Below are positions 15,025 through 24,003 of a stretch of DNA of 58,357 nucleotides, one piece after another. The position numbers were made by a program, and so were the translations under genes. Within the stretch, counting starts at the first letter, position 1. Every line of letters begins with the position of its first letter. The notes under the pieces are model-generated. The model saw nothing but the letters and a program-made list of their open reading frames with translations, searched no databases and had not been told where the DNA came from. The DNA is from Bacteroidales bacterium UBA4333 (GTDB taxonomy: Bacteria > Bacteroidota > Bacteroidia > Bacteroidales > Paludibacteraceae), in NCBI GenBank assembly GCA_002394335.1, contig DGTP01000017.1, positions 1 through 58,357 on the forward strand, in the 5' to 3' direction.

Positions 15025-17871
15025 TTACATCACAATGTTGACAATCCTGCCGGGAACGACGATGATCTTCTTGGGGGTGTTGCCGGCAAGGTATTTGGCG
15101 GTGTCTTCGTGGGCAAGGACAAGTTTCTCCACCTCCTCTTTCGGGGTGTCCTTCGGGCACTCGAACGTGAAACGCACCTTGCCGTTGAACTGCACAGGGT
15201 ATTTCTGCGTGTCCTCAACCAAGTATGCCTCGTTGCAAACGGGCCACGATTCGTTTACAACGAAATTGCTGATTGCTGATTGCTGATTGCTGATTGCTTG
15301 GCACTTATGCCACATTTCTTCCGCGATGTGCGGTGCATAAGGCGCAAGAAGAACGGCAATCGGTTCCAAGATAGCGCGTTTGTTGCACTTAAGCGCACTT
15401 AACTCATTCTGCGCAATCATGAACGCAGGGATAGACGTGTTGAACGAGAAGTTCTCGATGTCCCACGTGATCTTCTTAATCAGTTTATGCAGGGAGCGGA
15501 GTTCCTCTTTCGTCGGCTCCTCGTCGGTAATATTCTCGTACATGTTCCAGAGACGTTTGAGGAAACGGTGCACGCCGTCGATACCGTTGGTATCCCACGG
15601 TTTGGACATCTCCAGCGGACCGAGGAACATCTCATACAGACGCAGCGTGTCGGCGCCGAACTTGGCAATCACATCGTCCGGATTGACCACATTGAACATC
15701 GACTTACTCATTTTCTCTACCGCCCAACCGCAGATATATTGCTTGGCACCGGCGGTGTAGCCTGTCAGTTCGGACGATGTACCGTCCGCAAAGACGAACT
15801 CGGCGTTCTTGAACTCCGGCATCCACGCGCGGAAAGCGTTGATATCCAGCACATCGTTGTTGACGATATTCACATTCACGTGAATAGGCTGCACTTTGTC
15901 CTTGTATTCGGGGTTGTAGATGAGGTTGTAGCTGATATAGAGGTTGCCCGTCGCGCCCTCGCCGATATAGCGATAGACGAAGTTCGAACGGCCCTGGATC
16001 ATACCTTGGTTGATGAGTTTCTTGAACGGCTCGTCCTCGCAGATATAGCCGAGGTCATAGAGGAACTTGTTCCAGAAACGGCTGTAAATCAGGTGTCCCG
16101 TAGCGTGCTCCGAACCGCCCAAATACAAGTCCACCTGACGCCAGTATTCATTCGCTTGTTTGCTTACCAGCGCTTGGTCGTTGTGGTTGTCCATGTACCG
16201 CAGATAGTACGCCGACGAACCTGCAAAGCCCGGCATCGTGCAGAGCTCCAGCGGGAAGACGGTCTTGTTGTCAATCAGCGATTTATCCACTACCTTTTTG
16301 TTCTTTTCGTCCCACGCCCAGATGGCGGCATTGCCCAACGGCGGTTCGCCTGTCTCGGTGGGTTTGAAGTCCGACACCTCCGGCAGTTCGAGCGGCAGAC
16401 ACTCTTCGGGCAACGTATAAGGCATGCCGTCCTTGTAGTATATCGGGAAAGGTTCTCCCCAATAACGTTGGCGACTAAATATAGCGTCACGCAGACGGTA
16501 GTTGACTTTCACACGGCCTAATCCTGTATTGGTAATATATTCCTTCATGGCTTGGATGGCCTCTTTGACCTCCATGCCGTTGAGGAAACCGGAGTTGATC
16601 ATCTTGCCCTCTTTGGCGTCGAACGACTCCTCGGAGACATCTGCACCTTCAATCAGCGGAATAATCGGCAGGTTGAAATGTTTGGCGAAGGCGTAGTCGC
16701 GGCTGTCGTGTGCCGGCACTGCCATGATAGCGCCCGTGCCGTAGCCTGCGAGCACGTAGTCGGAGATATAAATAGGTATCTCGCCCTGTGTCAGCGGATT
16801 GATGGCATAGGAGCCTGTGAACACGCCCGTCACTTTGCGGTCGGCAATACGCTCACGCTCCGTGCGGTTCTTGCAGCGGGTGAGGTAAGCCTCCACTTCT
16901 TCGCGCTGCTCGTCGGTCACCACGCGCTGCACGTACTCGCTCTCTGGCGCCAAGACCATGAATGTCACGCCAAACACCGTATCCGCACGAGTGGTGAAGA
17001 TGGTCATTGGAAATTCATCCTTCGTACCTCGTACATCTGTCCTTCGTACATAAAAGTTCATTTCTGCGCCTTCGGAGCGCCCGATCCAGTTGCGCTGGGT
17101 CTCTTTGAGGCTCTCGGTCCAGTCGATGCGGTCCAAGCCCTCCAACAGACGGCCTGCATACGCACTCACGCGCAGACACCACTGCCGCATGACGCGTTGC
17201 TCTACCGGGTAACCGCCACGGACACTCAACCCCTCACTCACCTCGTCGTTGGCAAGCACTGTACCGAGTTTCGGACACCAGTTGACTTTCGTGTCTGCGA
17301 GGTACGCGATACGGTAGTTCATCAGCCGCTCCTGTTTCTCGCGTTCGGAGAGAGTAGCCCATTTCGGGTCATTTGCCTCGAACTCTGCAACCAGTTTGCT
17401 AATCGGCTGTGCTTTCTGCGTCTTGGGGTCGAAATAGCTGTTGAACATCTGCACGAACGCCCACTGCGTCCATTTGTAGAACGCCGGATCGCACGTGCGC
17501 ACCTCACGATTCCAGTCGTAGCAGAAACCGATTTTCTTAAGTTGCTCGATATAGCGGTCGATATTCTTGAAGGTCGTCTCCTGCGGGTGCGTACCGGTCT
17601 GAATGGCGTACTGCTCAGCCGGCAGACCGTAGCTGTCAAAACCCATCGGGTGGAGCACGTTAAAGCCCTTCAGACGTTTGTAACGGCTGTAGATATCACT
17701 GGCGATATAGCCCAGCGGGTGACCGACATGCAGTCCCGCTCCCGAAGGATAAGGGAACATATCCAACACATAGTAGTGCGGCTTGTCGGACTCGTTGGAA
17801 ACGGTATAAACGCCGTTCTCTTCCCACGCCTTTTGCCACTTTTTCTCAATCTCTGAAAAATTATATTCCAT
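15025..17871 (-). CDS. leuS: leucyl-tRNA synthetase
   Basis: Charges tRNA-Leu. A 948-residue class I synthetase with HIGH-type motif PYPSGAGLHVGHPLG near residue 45, an editing domain (TIFTTRADTVFG), CP1 and the KMSKS motif (VEKMSKSMFNVVNPDD). The start MEYNFSEIEKKW is used because the promoter lies immediately upstream. Two segments look like in-frame insertions of repeat DNA: residues encoded at 17016-17051 (VRRTDVRGTKDE, at the edge of the editing domain) and at 15265-15298 (AISNQQSAISN, between the anticodon-binding and C-terminal parts). Both sit in loops, so the enzyme should still be functional. Confidence 0.96.
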   Translation of the reverse strand: MEYNFSEIEKKWQKAWEENGVYTVSNESDKPHYYVLDMFPYPSGAGLHVGHPLGYIASDIYSRYKRLKGFNVLHPMGFDSYGLPAEQYAIQTGTHPQETTFKNIDRYIEQLKKIGFCYDWNREVRTCDPAFYKWTQWAFVQMFNSYFDPKTQKAQPISKLVAEFEANDPKWATLSEREKQERLMNYRIAYLADTKVNWCPKLGTVLANDEVSEGLSVRGGYPVEQRVMRQWCLRVSAYAGRLLEGLDRIDWTESLKETQRNWIGRSEGAEMNFYVRRTDVRGTKDEFPMTIFTTRADTVFGVTFMVLAPESEYVQRVVTDEQREEVEAYLTRCKNRTERERIADRKVTGVFTGSYAINPLTQGEIPIYISDYVLAGYGTGAIMAVPAHDSRDYAFAKHFNLPIIPLIEGADVSEESFDAKEGKMINSGFLNGMEVKEAIQAMKEYITNTGLGRVKVNYRLRDAIFSRQRYWGEPFPIYYKDGMPYTLPEECLPLELPEVSDFKPTETGEPPLGNAAIWAWDEKNKKVVDKSLIDNKTVFPLELCTMPGFAGSSAYYLRYMDNHNDQALVSKQANEYWRQVDLYLGGSEHATGHLIYSRFWNKFLYDLGYICEDEPFKKLINQGMIQGRSNFVYRYIGEGATGNLYISYNLIYNPEYKDKVQPIHVNVNIVNNDVLDINAFRAWMPEFKNAEFVFADGTSSELTGYTAGAKQYICGWAVEKMSKSMFNVVNPDDVIAKFGADTLRLYEMFLGPLEMSKPWDTNGIDGVHRFLKRLWNMYENITDEEPTKEELRSLHKLIKKITWDIENFSFNTSIPAFMIAQNELSALKCNKRAILEPIAVLLAPYAPHIAEEMWHKCQAISNQQSAISNFVVNESWPVCNEAYLVEDTQKYPVQFNGKVRFTFECPKDTPKEEVEKLVLAHEDTAKYLAGNTPKKIIVVPGRIVNIVM
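15265..15298 (-). repeat. heptamer tandem repeat inside leuS
   Basis: Four full copies of ATTGCTG plus six bases. With a 7-base unit, only gain or loss of three copies keeps the frame; other changes would shift the frame near the C-terminus of an essential gene. Confidence 0.9.
17016..17051 (-). repeat. word repeat inside leuS (CTTCGTAC type)
   Basis: Repeated words TTCGTAC / CTCGTAC / CTTCGTAC lie in frame in the editing-domain region. They resemble the intergenic words at 58143-58197 (CTTTGTAC, CCTTGTAC). Confidence 0.55.
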
Positions 17872-17892
17872 ACTTAAAAACAAATTTGCGTG

Positions 17893-17924
17893 CAAATTTA
17901 CTACAAAAAATCCGAATACGCAAA
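17893..17924 (-). promoter_or_regulatory. promoter of leuS
   Basis: TTTG, 20 bases, TAAATTTG on the minus strand, 21 bases before the ATG. Confidence 0.8.
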
Positions 17925-17996
17925 TTATTCTTGAATAAATTTGCTATTTGCTGGATTTTGCGAACGTAATTCCGGGGGAAACGTAGTGGCGGAGTC

Positions 17997-18028
17997 CGAA
18001 TTTACTACTTTTTTTTGATATATGCAAG
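17997..18028 (-). promoter_or_regulatory. second, weaker promoter-like element upstream of leuS
   Basis: CTTG, 20 bases, TAAATTCG: one mismatch in each box, with spacing as in the other promoters. It could be a second leuS promoter or a decayed copy. Confidence 0.45.
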
Positions 18029-18456
18029 AAGTACAGGTATTTTGTAGATTTTTTGCGTGTATTTAGCCTCCGTTTATTCTTCAATGAGACTCTATTTAGC
18101 CTTCATTCCCGTTACCATCTCGTTACCATTACGTACGTCACCGTCCCGTTTTTTATCCGCTTGTTGCCCGAAAAAGTTTCCTATTATTAAGATTTAGATG
18201 TTATACCAACCTCTGCCCAAAAGGTGCTTAAGGTCAGCATAAGGTGTGCTATTTGAACCGATTTTGAAACGAAGTTGAAAAGTGTAAGATTATTAAGAAT
18301 CAGCGAACCCGTGAATTGTAGCCGTCAATCAGCCACTCTCAAGCCACTCTCGCGCCACTTCAGTACATGGCACAAGTCAAGGTTGGTTCATTCAAAGATT
18401 CTCGCCATTTCGTTCTTTCAATTATTACAGTTGGGATGATTAATAAGAAGATAATA
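18029..18456. other. intergenic region with word repeats, no gene seen
   Basis: About 430 bases between the accessory operon and leuS. It holds TATTTAGCC words, the motif at 18110-18133 shared with 3637-3660, and a triple AGCCACTCTC-like word at about 18332-18360. No ORF with coding character and no clear terminator for the operon at 18457 were found. Confidence 0.5.
18110..18133 (+). repeat. dispersed 24-base intergenic motif, copy 2
   Basis: CGTTACCATCTCGTTACCAT followed by TACG, matching 22 of 24 bases of the copy at 3637. Confidence 0.6.
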
Positions 18457-19437
18457 TTAATATATTTCATTAGACAAAAAAGAGAAAATTTCTCGCTCAC
18501 GTTCTGTTAATGAATTAGTAAAGATACGATTATCTATTTGGAATTTTTGGATAAACAATCTGCATAAGTAGGCTAAATAATGACATGACTCATACAAAGG
18601 AAATTCAATATTATCTTGTTGAGAATAAAATTGAGAAAGCCCAATATATGTTGGATGAGAATGCATACTGAAATAACCGTAGTTTAATGCTAAATCAAGA
18701 CTATTGCCATACAAATACTGCCACGCACTATCGTATGACAACTTTTTCGTAACGTATTTATCTCCATCTTTAACAACCGTAAAGACTGCGTTCCCGTTTA
18801 AAATACCTTCAAACTGACTTTTGATACATTTTTTTGCTAAATCATTATTGCGTAATGCCTCTTTAAGTTCTTCGATTCTTTTATTTGCATTCTGTCTTTC
18901 CACCTCAAATTCGGGCAAATTCCCTTTTACCTTGTTCTTTTCACTACTAAGAATCCAAGATTTCCATATCATTTCTCTTTGATTCACGTCATTAGTATAG
19001 CAAAATAAATAATAGAACATTGCCAAGTGTTCATATACAGACCGAGTTAATGGCATTGTTTTATATTCATCTACTAATGCGCAGATTTTTCCGTTGCGCT
19101 CTGTGGTGATTCCCTCGAATGATACCTTGTGATTGCTAATATGGAAACTTGTTGCTCTTTGCAGAAACGCAAAAGCAATATTGTTTTGCTCTTTTTGCAG
19201 CGATTGCGACAAATGGTCTAACATATAAAATATAATTTGATTAGCTATTCTGATAACAAAGTTAGACAAGTCTAATACTATTTTTCGTTTTACGCTATTC
19301 GGTATGTTTTCATACATTGGGGATGCTGCATATGCTATTCCAGATAACATATTATTACCATTTATTGGGATGTTAAGTTCTATAATACCATTTCCCAAAT
19401 CTTGGGCATATAACCCATCACAATCTTTCATAAACAA
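18457..19437 (-). CDS. unknown protein, fourth gene of the nuclease-like operon
   Basis: A 326-residue, mostly helical protein with no domain I can name firmly. Visible features are a charged helix (KGNLPEFEVERQNANKRIEE), an ARG/Tyr-rich stretch (TMPLTRSVYEHLAMFYYLF) and MHSHPTYIGLSQF near residue 260. The pattern loosely recalls DUF5677-type proteins, but this is a guess. Its ATG is 14 bases after the stop of the GIY-YIG gene and it is AT-rich like the rest of the operon, so it is probably co-transcribed from the promoter at 23216-23247. Confidence 0.6.
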   Translation of the reverse strand: MFMKDCDGLYAQDLGNGIIELNIPINGNNMLSGIAYAASPMYENIPNSVKRKIVLDLSNFVIRIANQIIFYMLDHLSQSLQKEQNNIAFAFLQRATSFHISNHKVSFEGITTERNGKICALVDEYKTMPLTRSVYEHLAMFYYLFCYTNDVNQREMIWKSWILSSEKNKVKGNLPEFEVERQNANKRIEELKEALRNNDLAKKCIKSQFEGILNGNAVFTVVKDGDKYVTKKLSYDSAWQYLYGNSLDLALNYGYFSMHSHPTYIGLSQFYSQQDNIEFPLYESCHYLAYLCRLFIQKFQIDNRIFTNSLTEREREIFSFLSNEIY

Positions 19438-19451
19438 TGATCTTTGCTTTT

Positions 19452-20969
19452 TTATCTTTGTTCATAGTCCTTCTTAAAGAACCATTTATATCCCTTATGA
19501 GATTTTCGTATACCATTACAGCAAGCAGAAATCTTCTTATAGTCAAACCCTATTGCTTCCCGTGCGCTACTGTATTCAGCTACAAAATTTCCATCCATAT
19601 CGCATTGAACTATAGGTTTAGTACCGGCTACAAAACTTTTGTGATATTGTTCGTGGGATGCTATATCTTGCATCTTTATCTTATGATGAAATAACCAATT
19701 AACCATATTGCGATGTTCTTTAGCAAAACTGGCTGTAGATGGATACTGCTTTAGAGTTTTTACGATAGTCTCCAAATCAAAATCAAGTGGAGGATGCTGT
19801 CTTTTAATATTAGCAAAAACAATATTGTTCCATTTACTTTTACAAATTCTTGTGTATGCACTTGGATATTTTTCTCGGAACTCAGATATAGTCACGCATC
19901 CTTTTGCTAAATCGCAGCATCTTTCTATCGTCCAATATTGTATTCCCTTGTTACCATACGGTTTATTTTGAGGCATAATAGAATCAATCCAACCATATTT
20001 TGAAGCAACGTAATATGTGGAATAATCATTTTGTTTCCACTCTGACCTATTAGAATATATAGATGCTCTTTCTTTGCATTGTTCAAACGTATATCCATCA
20101 TCAAGAAGATGCCCTCCTAAGCCGCCAGTTTTAGTTCTATTAATCGGGATATAACCGAGAGAAAGATAGTGTTGCAATATTTCCCCTTCTCTGAGAGATG
20201 CTTCATCTTTGGGTAGATAATCCGTGATTTGTATAACCGATGGTATGTCTATTTTGTGTAATATAGCAAATTTATTAACTGAACTACGAGCTGTTGATCG
20301 ATGTTCTTTATCTCGTTTTGTAATGTTGCCTGTAAGTCCAACATAAACGTGTTTAAGATCATCTTGTTCAAAAAGATATGCATAAATACATCTTCTATAG
20401 CGGTTCCCGACTGCATTCATGTGGGCGCAGATTTCGTCTAACCAGTTCATGCGCAAAGCCTTATAGTACTCACCAGGACTTTGTTTCTCAAATGCACTTC
20501 TGGAACTGAATGACTTTGCAGCCTTCATGCAATCCTCTTTGGTGTACATTTGTCGACATCTGGAACAACCATCGTAACTAGTCACTACTCTCCTATAAAT
20601 GAAACTATGCCAACTCATTTCCCATGTCTCATTATGGAGAGTGCAACGTAGTTTGATACGAGTATTCCGATCCGCTTGATATTTAAAAGGAAGAACTAAT
20701 TCATAAGGAGTTCCCTCAAGTTTAGACGATATTCTGTTTAGAACTTCATCTTGTGAAAGTTTTTGTCTGCTCTTTGTCGTGCGTTGCTCTTTTCCGCAGA
20801 CATGGCAGCCATATCCGCGTAAATGTCTGTATGGCGCTTGTTGAAACTCTCCATGTTCTGGACAAATAATACAAACTTTCGTCTTGGAATTCACATACTC
20901 CACCTTGGAATAATCGTACTTATCCCCATGAACGGCTTTCGCCTTTTGTATGAATTCTTCGGTGGTCAT
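19452..20969 (-). CDS. treble-clef + GIY-YIG endonuclease-like protein with NUMOD1
   Basis: A 505-residue protein. Residues 1-60 are a DUF723-like module (FIQKAKAVHGDKYDYSKVEY, then CPEHGEF and CHVC giving a C-x2-H/C-x2-C treble clef); a second Cys/His pair (LRCTLH, CSRC) follows near 110-145. Residues about 195-280 look like a GIY-YIG domain: AYLF and VYVGLTG for the two signature strands, Arg in TKRDKEHR, Glu in SLREGEIL, Asn in PINRTK. The C-terminus (PIVQCDMDGNFVAEYSSARE) matches NUMOD1. This combination is typical of homing endonucleases of phages and introns. Here it is an operon member, 21 bases after a membrane protein gene, which suggests another use, perhaps defence. Confidence 0.75.
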   Translation of the reverse strand: MTTEEFIQKAKAVHGDKYDYSKVEYVNSKTKVCIICPEHGEFQQAPYRHLRGYGCHVCGKEQRTTKSRQKLSQDEVLNRISSKLEGTPYELVLPFKYQADRNTRIKLRCTLHNETWEMSWHSFIYRRVVTSYDGCSRCRQMYTKEDCMKAAKSFSSRSAFEKQSPGEYYKALRMNWLDEICAHMNAVGNRYRRCIYAYLFEQDDLKHVYVGLTGNITKRDKEHRSTARSSVNKFAILHKIDIPSVIQITDYLPKDEASLREGEILQHYLSLGYIPINRTKTGGLGGHLLDDGYTFEQCKERASIYSNRSEWKQNDYSTYYVASKYGWIDSIMPQNKPYGNKGIQYWTIERCCDLAKGCVTISEFREKYPSAYTRICKSKWNNIVFANIKRQHPPLDFDLETIVKTLKQYPSTASFAKEHRNMVNWLFHHKIKMQDIASHEQYHKSFVAGTKPIVQCDMDGNFVAEYSSAREAIGFDYKKISACCNGIRKSHKGYKWFFKKDYEQR

Positions 20970-20990
20970 GAAGCGTCAGTTTGCGAATGA

Positions 20991-21554
20991 TTAATTAGAT
21001 TTGTTTTGTGATGTAAGAGGCTTTTCTCCCATAACTTCTTCCCATGTTTCATCTAACATATCAATTATTTCTTTTTCTGTGGCAATTTTTATATTAGTGT
21101 CAATATCATACTTATCTAATTCTTTTCCTGTAATTGGTTTCTCCCAAATCCAGCGTGCTAACAAGAAACTGATAAAATAAATAGCTCCATATATAATCAT
21201 TGTACAAATCGTAATGGCAATAAATAGAATAATTGGCTCATCATTATTTCTGTTGCCAAATATTTGCAATATAAAGCCGCAAAGCAAGCATAATACTGAT
21301 AAAAAAGTTAGATATGTTTTCCTACATTGACCGACAAATAATTCATGGCTGTATCTAATATCATCTCCTTCTCTTTCTGAAAAACTATTCATAAAGAAAG
21401 TTCTGACAAAATCTCTTTTTTTAATAGGAATAGCATGAACTAACAGAGCTATTGAACCTACTATTTGACACGAAACAGAAAGAATATACACAAAATTATT
21501 ATATACAATAGCCATAAATACTAATATTTTTAGGATAGTAATGATTATTGTCAT
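20991..21554 (-). CDS. membrane protein in the nuclease-like operon
   Basis: A 187-residue protein with about four membrane helices: residues 2-27, 29-44, 80-100 and 107-132. A soluble acidic C-terminal tail (about 140-187) follows with helix-rich sequence EKEIIDMLDETWEEVMGEKP. No family is recognised. Its ATG overlaps the stop of the exonuclease gene by one base (TGATG), so the two are translationally coupled. Confidence 0.65.
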   Translation of the reverse strand: MTIIITILKILVFMAIVYNNFVYILSVSCQIVGSIALLVHAIPIKKRDFVRTFFMNSFSEREGDDIRYSHELFVGQCRKTYLTFLSVLCLLCGFILQIFGNRNNDEPIILFIAITICTMIIYGAIYFISFLLARWIWEKPITGKELDKYDIDTNIKIATEKEIIDMLDETWEEVMGEKPLTSQNKSN

Positions 21555-23185
21555 CAGTTAAATATCTTTCTAAAGAATGAGAACAAACCGGTTTCTTCCT
21601 GTGGTTGATCTTCTTGTTCCAATGGTTCTTGTACATTCTCAATTTGCGCAGGCACAACTTTTCCATTCTCCAAAGCTGCCTTAAATGCAAGTATCAGGTT
21701 TCCGCACATTTCCGCATCATCAAGCGCGTTATGGTGGTGTTGCTCGCTCACTCCAAATCTGCGACAAACCGCATCCAATGTGTGCGTACCTTCGCCTTCT
21801 TCGTATATATCTAATTGCTTTTCTACATCCTTAGATAAATATAGCGTATCATAGATATTTTCGTACTTGAGCGAGGTCTTCAATCCATAGAAGGCAATCG
21901 TATCGCGCAAACAACCTTTTTCTACAGATGCATTATGTGCAACCAAAGGCAGGTCTCCAACGAACTTTTCTATCTCGGGCAGAATACTTCTCATCGTCCG
22001 CTCTGACACCAAATCTTCCTCGCGGAAACCATGGATGCGTGTTAATGCGAATCCAGTCTTTCCTTCATACTCAAACGGTGGACGGATTAAACTATAATAT
22101 CGATCCACTTGCTTGCCGTCTTTGTATTTGACTAAGCCAACCGAACAAGCAGAAACACGTTGCGCATAAAGAGTCTCAAAATCTATGCTAACATACGAAT
22201 CCGGCAGTAGAATCAGCTTCGAAACAGGAGTTGCCATACTCGGCATGTTTCTCCAATTATGGCTGAATTTAAATAGGATATATAGATTACTTCCTTTGAA
22301 CATTACTTCACATTCACGATGCGAAAGAGCTTTTGCCAGAGTTGGAGCAACTGGGGCTGTAAAACTAAGTGGAGAAGCTTTGTGCGATTCAATGAACAAA
22401 AGATTTGGACCTTCATCCGGGAATCTATATAGCAAATCGCCTTCCTCATAATTTGGGAACTTTCTTGCCTCCTCCGGTTCTACAAAGAAGGGTTGCCGAT
22501 ATTCTCTACGTGCATTAGATTCGTATCTTACATCATCAATGCGAGCATCAACTAATCGCTGATATAGAACCCAAGGTACGTTTTGTACTCCCAATTTCTT
22601 TTCCACCGCTTTAGTCGGATTAGACAACCATGTTTGCATGTCTCGTTTTATTAAACGAATACGCTCATCTAATTCTGCAAATAGTTGTGCTTTGGCTTGT
22701 TCTGCTGCTTCTTGTTTGGCTCGTTTTTTAGCCTCGTTCGCTGCATGTGCTTCGCGTTGTGGTTGTAAGCCGCATTCGGGACAACCGCAAGAGGAATTGA
22801 GAATCGAGTTAGGCAGTCTGGAGAATGCTCCATGTGTTGGGCAAATGAGCGTTACAGGAGTTGTGGAACTTTCATAAACGAACTGCTCCAAGCCAAACTT
22901 ATCTCCACATTTCTCATGGAGTTTTGCAAGAAACTTTTCGCCTTTCTCACATTTAGGACATCCTTTACCATCCAAGTGCTCGCGCGCATAAACTTGGAAC
23001 TCACCATGTACAGGGCAAATGATCGTAACACGATGGTCTCTATTCTTGTACTCAACCTTACTATAATCGTAGCGGTCGCCGTAAATCTCTTTGGCTTCCG
23101 CTATAAATGATTCCGTTGTTACCGTACGTCGGCACAAATCCAAACTGCGATTGCCCGTTTGTGGTGTTTGTTCTTCTGTATCCAT
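21554..23185 (-). CDS. treble-clef + DEDDh 3'-5' exonuclease-like protein
   Basis: A 543-residue protein, first gene of the operon. The N-terminus carries two treble-clef modules: FIAEAKEIYGDRYDYSKVEY with CPVHGEF and CPKC, then CPTHGAF and CPEC. The first closely matches the module starting the GIY-YIG protein. A Lys/Ala-rich helical linker and an unknown middle region follow. The C-terminal part is DnaQ-like: motif I SIDFETL (DxE), motif II VAHNASVEKG, motif III HNALDDAE (HxxxxD). Motif II has Glu where Asp is usual. The start MDTEEQTPQTG is fixed by the perfect promoter 31 bases upstream. Confidence 0.8.
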   Translation of the reverse strand: MDTEEQTPQTGNRSLDLCRRTVTTESFIAEAKEIYGDRYDYSKVEYKNRDHRVTIICPVHGEFQVYAREHLDGKGCPKCEKGEKFLAKLHEKCGDKFGLEQFVYESSTTPVTLICPTHGAFSRLPNSILNSSCGCPECGLQPQREAHAANEAKKRAKQEAAEQAKAQLFAELDERIRLIKRDMQTWLSNPTKAVEKKLGVQNVPWVLYQRLVDARIDDVRYESNARREYRQPFFVEPEEARKFPNYEEGDLLYRFPDEGPNLLFIESHKASPLSFTAPVAPTLAKALSHRECEVMFKGSNLYILFKFSHNWRNMPSMATPVSKLILLPDSYVSIDFETLYAQRVSACSVGLVKYKDGKQVDRYYSLIRPPFEYEGKTGFALTRIHGFREEDLVSERTMRSILPEIEKFVGDLPLVAHNASVEKGCLRDTIAFYGLKTSLKYENIYDTLYLSKDVEKQLDIYEEGEGTHTLDAVCRRFGVSEQHHHNALDDAEMCGNLILAFKAALENGKVVPAQIENVQEPLEQEDQPQEETGLFSFFRKIFN

Positions 23186-23215
23186 AGTGTTTCTCCTTTC
23201 TGCGCAAAATTTGCG

Positions 23216-23247
23216 CAAAGATACTAAATAAATTTGAGATATGCAAA
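23216..23247 (-). promoter_or_regulatory. promoter of the four-gene nuclease-like operon
   Basis: A perfect match on the minus strand: TTTG, 20 bases, TATCTTTG. AGAAAGGAG precedes the ATG by about 9 bases, a purine-rich site unusual for this phylum. Confidence 0.85.
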
Positions 23248-23293
23248 TTTGCGGAAAGAAAATGCGTAGCAATGTTAGTGCCACGCATAAAGA

Positions 23294-23983
23294 TTACCAA
23301 TCATCTTCAGTATCTGTAGATTTCGGTGCATAGTGCTCATTAAGCCAAGTTAAATAATACGCGGGATAACTCATTGTTTTGGCAAGTACGTTAATCATTG
23401 CCCTTGCATGAAGATCTCTATCGTTCTTTGAGAAATCTTTATAATGATGGAATGGATCCAAACTAAGTAGAGGATATTTGCTAGTATATTTATCTCCTAT
23501 ATGATAAGTCAAATACGGCACTGTTACTTTAATTTTTACTCTATCCTCTTTGAACTTAAAATCAAAGAATATATCTGCATTAAAATAGTTAAGCAAAAGG
23601 AATACTTGTAGATAAGCTAATTTATTGAAATGCCCCTGAAAAAATATAGATTTATCGGTGCTACCTTGTACCACATTGGCGCGAATTGTAGATGTGAAAT
23701 TGAAATAGTACTGCAAGAAATCAAGCGTTATATCTTTCAGTTTTGGCAAGTCCAGTGTGTCTGTTGATTTGATAACATACTCATATTCTATCTCTCCCTT
23801 TTCATTTACACGATATGCCGTACTATCAACTATAGCCTTTGCCCAAACTACATCAGACGGCTGATCCTGTTTTATTTGATTCCACCGTGTGATAGTTTCT
23901 CCTATTTTATCACATGAGAATTGCTCTGCAAAGCATCCAATGCTCAGCAAACTAAGTACAATAAATGCGAATAACTTTTTCAT
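23294..23983 (-). CDS. DUF4468-like secreted protein
   Basis: A 229-residue exported protein with signal peptide MKKLFAFIVLSLLSIGCFA (residues 1-19; the Cys could make it a lipoprotein). The body begins with DUF4468-like features (VWAKAIVDSTAYRVNEKG; STIRANVVQGSTDKSIFFQG). DUF4468 proteins are Bacteroidota envelope proteins with a TBP-like fold and no known function. It lies upstream of the nuclease operon on the same strand but is separated by that operon's own promoter. An attenuator-like leader ends 21 bases before its start. Confidence 0.7.
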   Translation of the reverse strand: MKKLFAFIVLSLLSIGCFAEQFSCDKIGETITRWNQIKQDQPSDVVWAKAIVDSTAYRVNEKGEIEYEYVIKSTDTLDLPKLKDITLDFLQYYFNFTSTIRANVVQGSTDKSIFFQGHFNKLAYLQVFLLLNYFNADIFFDFKFKEDRVKIKVTVPYLTYHIGDKYTSKYPLLSLDPFHHYKDFSKNDRDLHARAMINVLAKTMSYPAYYLTWLNEHYAPKSTDTEDDW

Positions 23984-24003
23984 ATCGATTTAAATTTTAA
24001 ATT

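Noticed and set aside
16552..17856. 434-codon + strand ORF opposite leuS
   Set aside because: It is the antisense shadow of a clear leuS; Cys/His-rich low-quality sequence with no domain. The same applies to long ORFs opposite pfp, tkt, rpoB and rpoC.
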